A stretch of 64,000 nt of DNA from Roseovarius arcticus. GTDB lineage: Bacteria > Pseudomonadota > Alphaproteobacteria > Rhodobacterales > Rhodobacteraceae. The stretch spans positions 2,914,001 through 2,978,000 of the forward strand of contig NZ_SZZN01000001.1 in the NCBI RefSeq assembly GCF_006125015.1. The letters are read 5' to 3'. Positions 60,157 to 64,000 of the stretch are shown piece by piece. Position 1 is the stretch's first letter. Each line of letters opens with the position of its first letter. Under the pieces are notes generated by a model that searched no databases, was not told the origin of the DNA, and saw only the letters and a list, made by a program, of their open reading frames with translations. A program made the position numbers and the translations under genes.

Positions 60157-61665
60157 ATGAACCCAGTGACCCAATCCGAGATCAACAAGGCTGCGTGGGG
60201 CGCGTGTGATACGTTCCGGGGGGTGGTCGATCCGTCGATCTACAAGGATTATGTTCTGACCATGCTGTTCCTGAAATACGTCAGCGACGTCTGGAAGGAC
60301 CACAAGGCCCGCTACGTGGCCGAGCATCCTGAAGCGCCCGATCTGGTCGAGGCGATGATGCAGCAGGAGGCGTTTGTGCTGCCTGAGGGCTCCAGCTTCG
60401 ATGCGCTTCACAAACGCCGTCACGAGGCTGGGAATGGCGAGCGGATCGACAAGGCCTTGCATGCGTTCGAGGAGGCCAATGGCGACAAGCTGCGCGATGT
60501 GTTCCAGGACATCAGCTTTAACTCCAACAAACTGGGCGCCGAGGAGCAGAAGAACGACATTCTGCGCCACCTGATGGAGGACTTCGCCAAGCCGCAGCTT
60601 GACCTGCGCCCGTCGCGGGTGGGGCAGCTGGACATCATCGGCGGCGCCTATGAATATCTGATCAGCCGCTTTGCTGCGACGGCGGGCAAGAAAGCGGGCG
60701 AGTTCTATACCCCCGCCGAGGTTTCCACTCTGATGGCCCGGCTGGTTGATCCGCAGGAGGGCGATGACATCTGCGACCCGGCCTGCGGCTCTGCCTCGCT
60801 GCTGATGAAATGCGGGCGGCAGATCCGCGACAGGACCGGGACCAAACGCTATGCCCTGTTCGGGCAGGAGGCCATCGGCTCGACCTGGGCGCTGGCCAAG
60901 ATGAACCTGTTTTTGCACGGTGAGGAAAACCATCAGGTCGAATGGGGTGACACAATCCGCAACCCCAAACTGCGCACCTCTGATGACATGTTGCGCCATT
61001 TCGACGTTGTCGTGGCCAATCCGCCGTTCTCGCTGGATAAATGGGGCACCGAGGCAGCCGAGACGGACAAGTTCGGGCGGTTCCGCCGGGGTATCCCACC
61101 CCGGACTAAGGGCGACTATGCGTTTATCCTGCACATGATCGAAACGCTGAAGCCCAAGACGGGCCGCATGGCTGTGGTGGTGCCGCATGGGGTGTTGTTT
61201 CGCGGCTCCTCCGAGGGGCGGATCCGTCAGAAGCTGATCGAGGAGAACCTGCTGGATGCGGTGATCGGCCTGCCGGAAAAGCTTTTCTTTGGCACGGGTA
61301 TCCCGGCGGCGATTCTGGTGTTCCGCAAGTCCAAGCCGGACACGTCGGTTCTGTTCATCGACGCCAGCCGCGAGTTTCAGGCAGGCACTAACCAGAACGC
61401 GCTGACCGAGGTACAGTTGGACAAGATCACCGGCGAATTTTCCGCGCGCAAAACCGTGGACAAATACGCCTATCTCGCCACGGTGGACGAGATCGCCGAG
61501 AATGATTTCAACCTGAACGTCCCGCGCTATGTGGATACATTCGAGGAAGAAGCTGAGATTGATCTGATGGCGGTGCGGGGCGAACGCACACGACTGAAAA
61601 GCGATCTGGTCGAGTTGGAAACCCGTATGGTAGGGTACTTAGAGGAGCTTGGTTATGGCTCTTGA
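60157..61665 (+). CDS. hsdM: Type I restriction-modification methyltransferase subunit HsdM
   Basis: 502 residues, complete. N-terminal HsdM_N helical domain (NKAAWGACDTFRGVVDPSIY, VLTMLFLKYVSDVWKDH), then the N6_Mtase domain: SAM motif DPACGSASLL (207-216) and catalytic motif NPPF (288-291). It adds a methyl group to adenine in the target recognised by HsdS. The ATG at 60157 (MNPVTQ) is preferred over an upstream start. The stop overlaps the HsdS start. It belongs to a different HsdM subfamily from the stub at 33,055. Confidence 0.95.
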   Translation: MNPVTQSEINKAAWGACDTFRGVVDPSIYKDYVLTMLFLKYVSDVWKDHKARYVAEHPEAPDLVEAMMQQEAFVLPEGSSFDALHKRRHEAGNGERIDKALHAFEEANGDKLRDVFQDISFNSNKLGAEEQKNDILRHLMEDFAKPQLDLRPSRVGQLDIIGGAYEYLISRFAATAGKKAGEFYTPAEVSTLMARLVDPQEGDDICDPACGSASLLMKCGRQIRDRTGTKRYALFGQEAIGSTWALAKMNLFLHGEENHQVEWGDTIRNPKLRTSDDMLRHFDVVVANPPFSLDKWGTEAAETDKFGRFRRGIPPRTKGDYAFILHMIETLKPKTGRMAVVVPHGVLFRGSSEGRIRQKLIEENLLDAVIGLPEKLFFGTGIPAAILVFRKSKPDTSVLFIDASREFQAGTNQNALTEVQLDKITGEFSARKTVDKYAYLATVDEIAENDFNLNVPRYVDTFEEEAEIDLMAVRGERTRLKSDLVELETRMVGYLEELGYGS

Positions 61666-62890
61666 TCAGCATCGTGCCCTCAAGGAAGTAGGTGCCGACG
61701 AGATTCCTGACGGGTGGTCGCTGTCCGTAGTAGGATCGGCCTGCCGCATAAACAACACGCTTCGCCACCCTCTGTCCGTGGAAGAGCGGAAATCGATGAA
61801 AGGGGACTACCCCTACTTCGGTCCGACCGGATGCTTGGATAAGATAGACGAATATCGTATTGATGGTCGCTACGCCCTTATAGGTGAGGATGGCGATCAC
61901 TTCATCAACTTTTCAGGCAAGCCTCAGACGCAAGTCGTGAGCGGCAGGTTCAATGTCAATAATCATGCCCACGTTGTAGGCGAAGGTCCAAACTGCACAG
62001 TTGATTGGTTCTTCTATTCTTTCCATCATCGGCGATTAATACCGCACCTATCCCGACAGGGCGCAGGCCGATACAAGCTCAACAAGGCCGCGCTCGAAAA
62101 AATTCCAATGTTGGTCCCCCCACTCCCCGAGCAACGGAAGATCGCGGAGATCCTGTCGACCTGGGACCGGGCCATCGAGACGGCGCAGGCGCTGCTGGCC
62201 ACCGCCCGCACTCAGAAACGCGCCCTGATGCAATCCCTCCTCACCGGCAAGCGCCGCTTTCCCGAGTTTGAGGGGCAGGAGTGGCGGGAGGTACGGCTGG
62301 GTAGTCTTGGCTCTACTTTCAACGGGCTGACCGGCAAGACAAAACAGGATTTTGGAGAGGGAATGCCCTATATTCCGTATCTGAATATCTTTCAGAACTC
62401 TCGAATTGATCCATCGCAATTCGACTACGTTGATGTTGATGTGAATGACCGGCAAAACCGTGTCTATTTCGGGGATATTTTCTTCACTACATCGTCGGAA
62501 ACGCCAAATGAAGTAGGGATGTCTTCGGTTCTCCTCGACGATATTCCAGACGTGTTTCTCAATAGCTTTTGCTTTGGTTTCAGGCTGCATGATTTTGAAA
62601 CGCTTCGTCCTCGTTTCGCGCGCTTTTTATTAAGGGGCCAAGACTTTCGGAGATTGCTACACCGGCTCGCTCAAGGAGCCACAAGGTACAATTTGTCCAA
62701 GAGACATCTGCTGGACCTGCAGTTGACCCTACCGTTGGTCGAAGAACAGGAGAAGATCGCCGATGTTCTAGAGGTAGCCCAAAGTGAGGAGGCAAACCTA
62801 TCAATACAGATCATGCACCTCCGCACCGAAAAGAAGGCGCTGATGCAGCAACTGCTGACCGGCAAGCGGCGGGTGGTTCTCGATGCCTGA
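61655..62890 (+). CDS. hsdS: Type I restriction-modification specificity subunit HsdS
   Basis: 411 residues. Two target-recognition domains, each followed by a conserved helical spacer: LPEQRKIAEILSTWDRAIET with RTQKRALMQSLLTGKRRF near residues 155-205, and EEQEKIADVLEVAQSEEANL with KKALMQQLLTGKRRV at the end. The near repeat of ALMQ.LLTGKRR marks the two half-subunits that grip a bipartite DNA site. ATG 61655 follows AGAGGAGCTT. The target sequence cannot be read from the protein. Confidence 0.92.
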   Translation: MALDQHRALKEVGADEIPDGWSLSVVGSACRINNTLRHPLSVEERKSMKGDYPYFGPTGCLDKIDEYRIDGRYALIGEDGDHFINFSGKPQTQVVSGRFNVNNHAHVVGEGPNCTVDWFFYSFHHRRLIPHLSRQGAGRYKLNKAALEKIPMLVPPLPEQRKIAEILSTWDRAIETAQALLATARTQKRALMQSLLTGKRRFPEFEGQEWREVRLGSLGSTFNGLTGKTKQDFGEGMPYIPYLNIFQNSRIDPSQFDYVDVDVNDRQNRVYFGDIFFTTSSETPNEVGMSSVLLDDIPDVFLNSFCFGFRLHDFETLRPRFARFLLRGQDFRRLLHRLAQGATRYNLSKRHLLDLQLTLPLVEEQEKIADVLEVAQSEEANLSIQIMHLRTEKKALMQQLLTGKRRVVLDA

Positions 62891-64000
62891 CGCTGGCACA
62901 CAGGTGCCCGACACGAAGGAAGAAGCCGCCGCCAAGTTGCCTGCGCTGCATGTGATGATGGCGATGGGGTGGGAGTATCTGCCCCCAGCGCAAGCCTTGG
63001 CAATGCGCGGGTCAGAACGCGCCGTGCTCCTGACGGCTGTTCGGCGAGACCGACTGACCGCGTACCGCTTCGACTTCAAGGGTCAACGCTATCCGCTGTC
63101 TTCTGCAGGGATTGCCGCGGTGATCCGCGAGTTGGGCAGGACCGGTTTAAGCGAAGGGCTGATCCCAGGCAACAAGGCGATCTATCAGCACCTGACCCTG
63201 GGCATCACCGTGACCGAGTTTGTAGACGGGCAGAAGGCATCAGTGACCGTGCCGCTGATCGACTGGGCGAATCCGGCCAACAATACCTTTCACGTCACCG
63301 AGGAGCTTTCGGTCGAGCGGCCCGCCGGACTCGGGCGCTTTCGCCCCGACATCGTGGGCTATGTGAACGGCATCCCGCTGGCGGTGATCGAGGCCAAGCG
63401 CCCGGTTTCCTCGACCAAGGACAAGGCCATGGTTGATGAGGGGATCAGCCAGCACCTGCGCAACCAGATGGGCGACGGTATTCAGGACCTCTATGCCTAT
63501 TCCCAGCTGCTGCTGTCGATCTCGGGCGCAGAGGGGCGCTATGGCACGACCGGCACACCGAAAAAATTCTATTCGATCTGGCGTGAGGAAGACCTGAGCG
63601 ACGGCGCGATGACCGCCATCCGCAACACACCGCTGAGTGTGGCGCAAAAGACTGCGTTGTTCGCCGACCGCCCCCAGTGGGCTCGACAAGGATATGAGGC
63701 GCTGCATGCGGCCCCCGTGCTGTTAACCGAACAGGACCGGCTGATCATCGGCCTACTGCGCCCGGACCGGCTGTTGGACATGGCGCGGCGGTTCACGTTC
63801 TTTGACAAGAAGATCGGCAAGATGGTGGCGCGCTATCAGCAGGTGCAAGGCACCAAAGCCATCGTGGAGCAGGTTCGCAAGAAAAAGCCCGATGGCCGCC
63901 GTGAGGGCGGGGTGATCTGGCACACGACCGGTTCGGGCAAGTCCAACTTGATGGTTCTGTTGACCAAGGCGTTGCTGTTGGAGGAGACATTGACCGACTG
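62883..64000 (+). CDS. hsdR: Type I restriction endonuclease subunit HsdR (cut by window edge)
   Basis: First 372 residues of HsdR. The nuclease core is intact: RFRPDIVGYVNGIPLAVIEA followed by KRP, with Asp156, Glu170 and Lys172. The helicase Walker A GVIWHTTGSGKS appears close to the right edge; the rest of the translocase lies outside. The ATG overlaps the HsdS stop by 8 bp, completing an hsdM-S-R operon. It cuts DNA lacking the host methylation after translocation. Confidence 0.93.
   Translation, partial: MPDAGTQVPDTKEEAAAKLPALHVMMAMGWEYLPPAQALAMRGSERAVLLTAVRRDRLTAYRFDFKGQRYPLSSAGIAAVIRELGRTGLSEGLIPGNKAIYQHLTLGITVTEFVDGQKASVTVPLIDWANPANNTFHVTEELSVERPAGLGRFRPDIVGYVNGIPLAVIEAKRPVSSTKDKAMVDEGISQHLRNQMGDGIQDLYAYSQLLLSISGAEGRYGTTGTPKKFYSIWREEDLSDGAMTAIRNTPLSVAQKTALFADRPQWARQGYEALHAAPVLLTEQDRLIIGLLRPDRLLDMARRFTFFDKKIGKMVARYQQVQGTKAIVEQVRKKKPDGRREGGVIWHTTGSGKSNLMVLLTKALLLEETLTD

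Noticed and set aside
60094..61188. Minus-strand frame of 364 codons
   Set aside because: Antisense to hsdM, whose methylase motifs are complete.
1..64000. Search by eye for CRISPR arrays, tRNA and rRNA genes
   Set aside because: No regularly spaced direct repeats, tRNA T-loop patterns with pairing stems, or rRNA sequence were found; a covariance-model search would be needed to exclude small RNAs.

Overview
The window reads as a chromosome segment of a high-GC alphaproteobacterium of the Rhodobacterales (Roseobacter group). This rests on gene content: paired branched-chain-type ABC and TRAP importers, GcvA-like LysR and FCD-type GntR regulators, a GlcG/HbpS protein, an AcuI-like remnant and a DMSP-lyase-like cupin. 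Overlapping ATGA start/stop junctions are common throughout. No tRNA, rRNA or CRISPR array was seen.

Positions 1-26,365 are a catabolic 'uptake plus degradation' region. (i) A LacI-controlled ABC importer (1-2,586), cut by the left edge. (ii) A LuxR-type regulator facing a 6-gene operon of an HDAC-family amidohydrolase and a complete five-part amide/branched-chain ABC importer (3,016-9,763). (iii) A convergent five-gene operon (9,819-14,614): DUF1185 protein, alpha/beta hydrolase, flavin reductase, luciferase-like monooxygenase and aldehyde dehydrogenase, with a divergent LysR regulator. Parts (ii) and (iii) look like one import and oxidative ring- or amide-opening pathway for an unidentified N-containing compound. 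(iv) A second catabolic locus (15,990-26,365): GlcG-like protein, CoA-transferase, enoyl-CoA hydratase, TRAP importer and class V aminotransferase on the minus strand, facing a fused FAD/Fe-S 2-hydroxyacid dehydrogenase and a GntR regulator. A perfect 16-bp palindrome lies between the two arms.

Positions 26,548-38,740 are a mobile island. It begins with a decayed integrase carrying an in-frame stop, followed by an intact P4-type integrase, an AlpA regulator, a Toprim primase and a DUF3987 ATPase. Its cargo is defence-like: the remains of a type I restriction system (HsdM and HsdR N-terminal stubs) bracketing a DUF6615-like protein and a DUF4268 nuclease-like protein, then a stand-alone SIR2 protein and an HNH endonuclease.

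Positions 38,741-53,430 form a patchwork of small metabolic or stress cassettes, most with their own regulator (YafY/WYL, LysR, ArsR twice, AraC). Several are separated by copies of a degenerate intergenic repeat whose best-preserved core is 39 bp long in three copies.

Positions 53,746-64,000 are a second defence zone. A 1,335-residue protein has an N-terminal NACHT-like NTPase and a C-terminal PD-(D/E)XK-like nuclease motif. It is followed on the same strand by a small HEPN-like gene. Next come a HTH/HGG-motif gene and an apparently intact hsdM-hsdS-hsdR type I restriction operon that runs off the right edge. The NACHT-nuclease plus HEPN pair is the strongest candidate for an undescribed system here. 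The second is the type I remnant carrying the DUF6615/DUF4268 pair.
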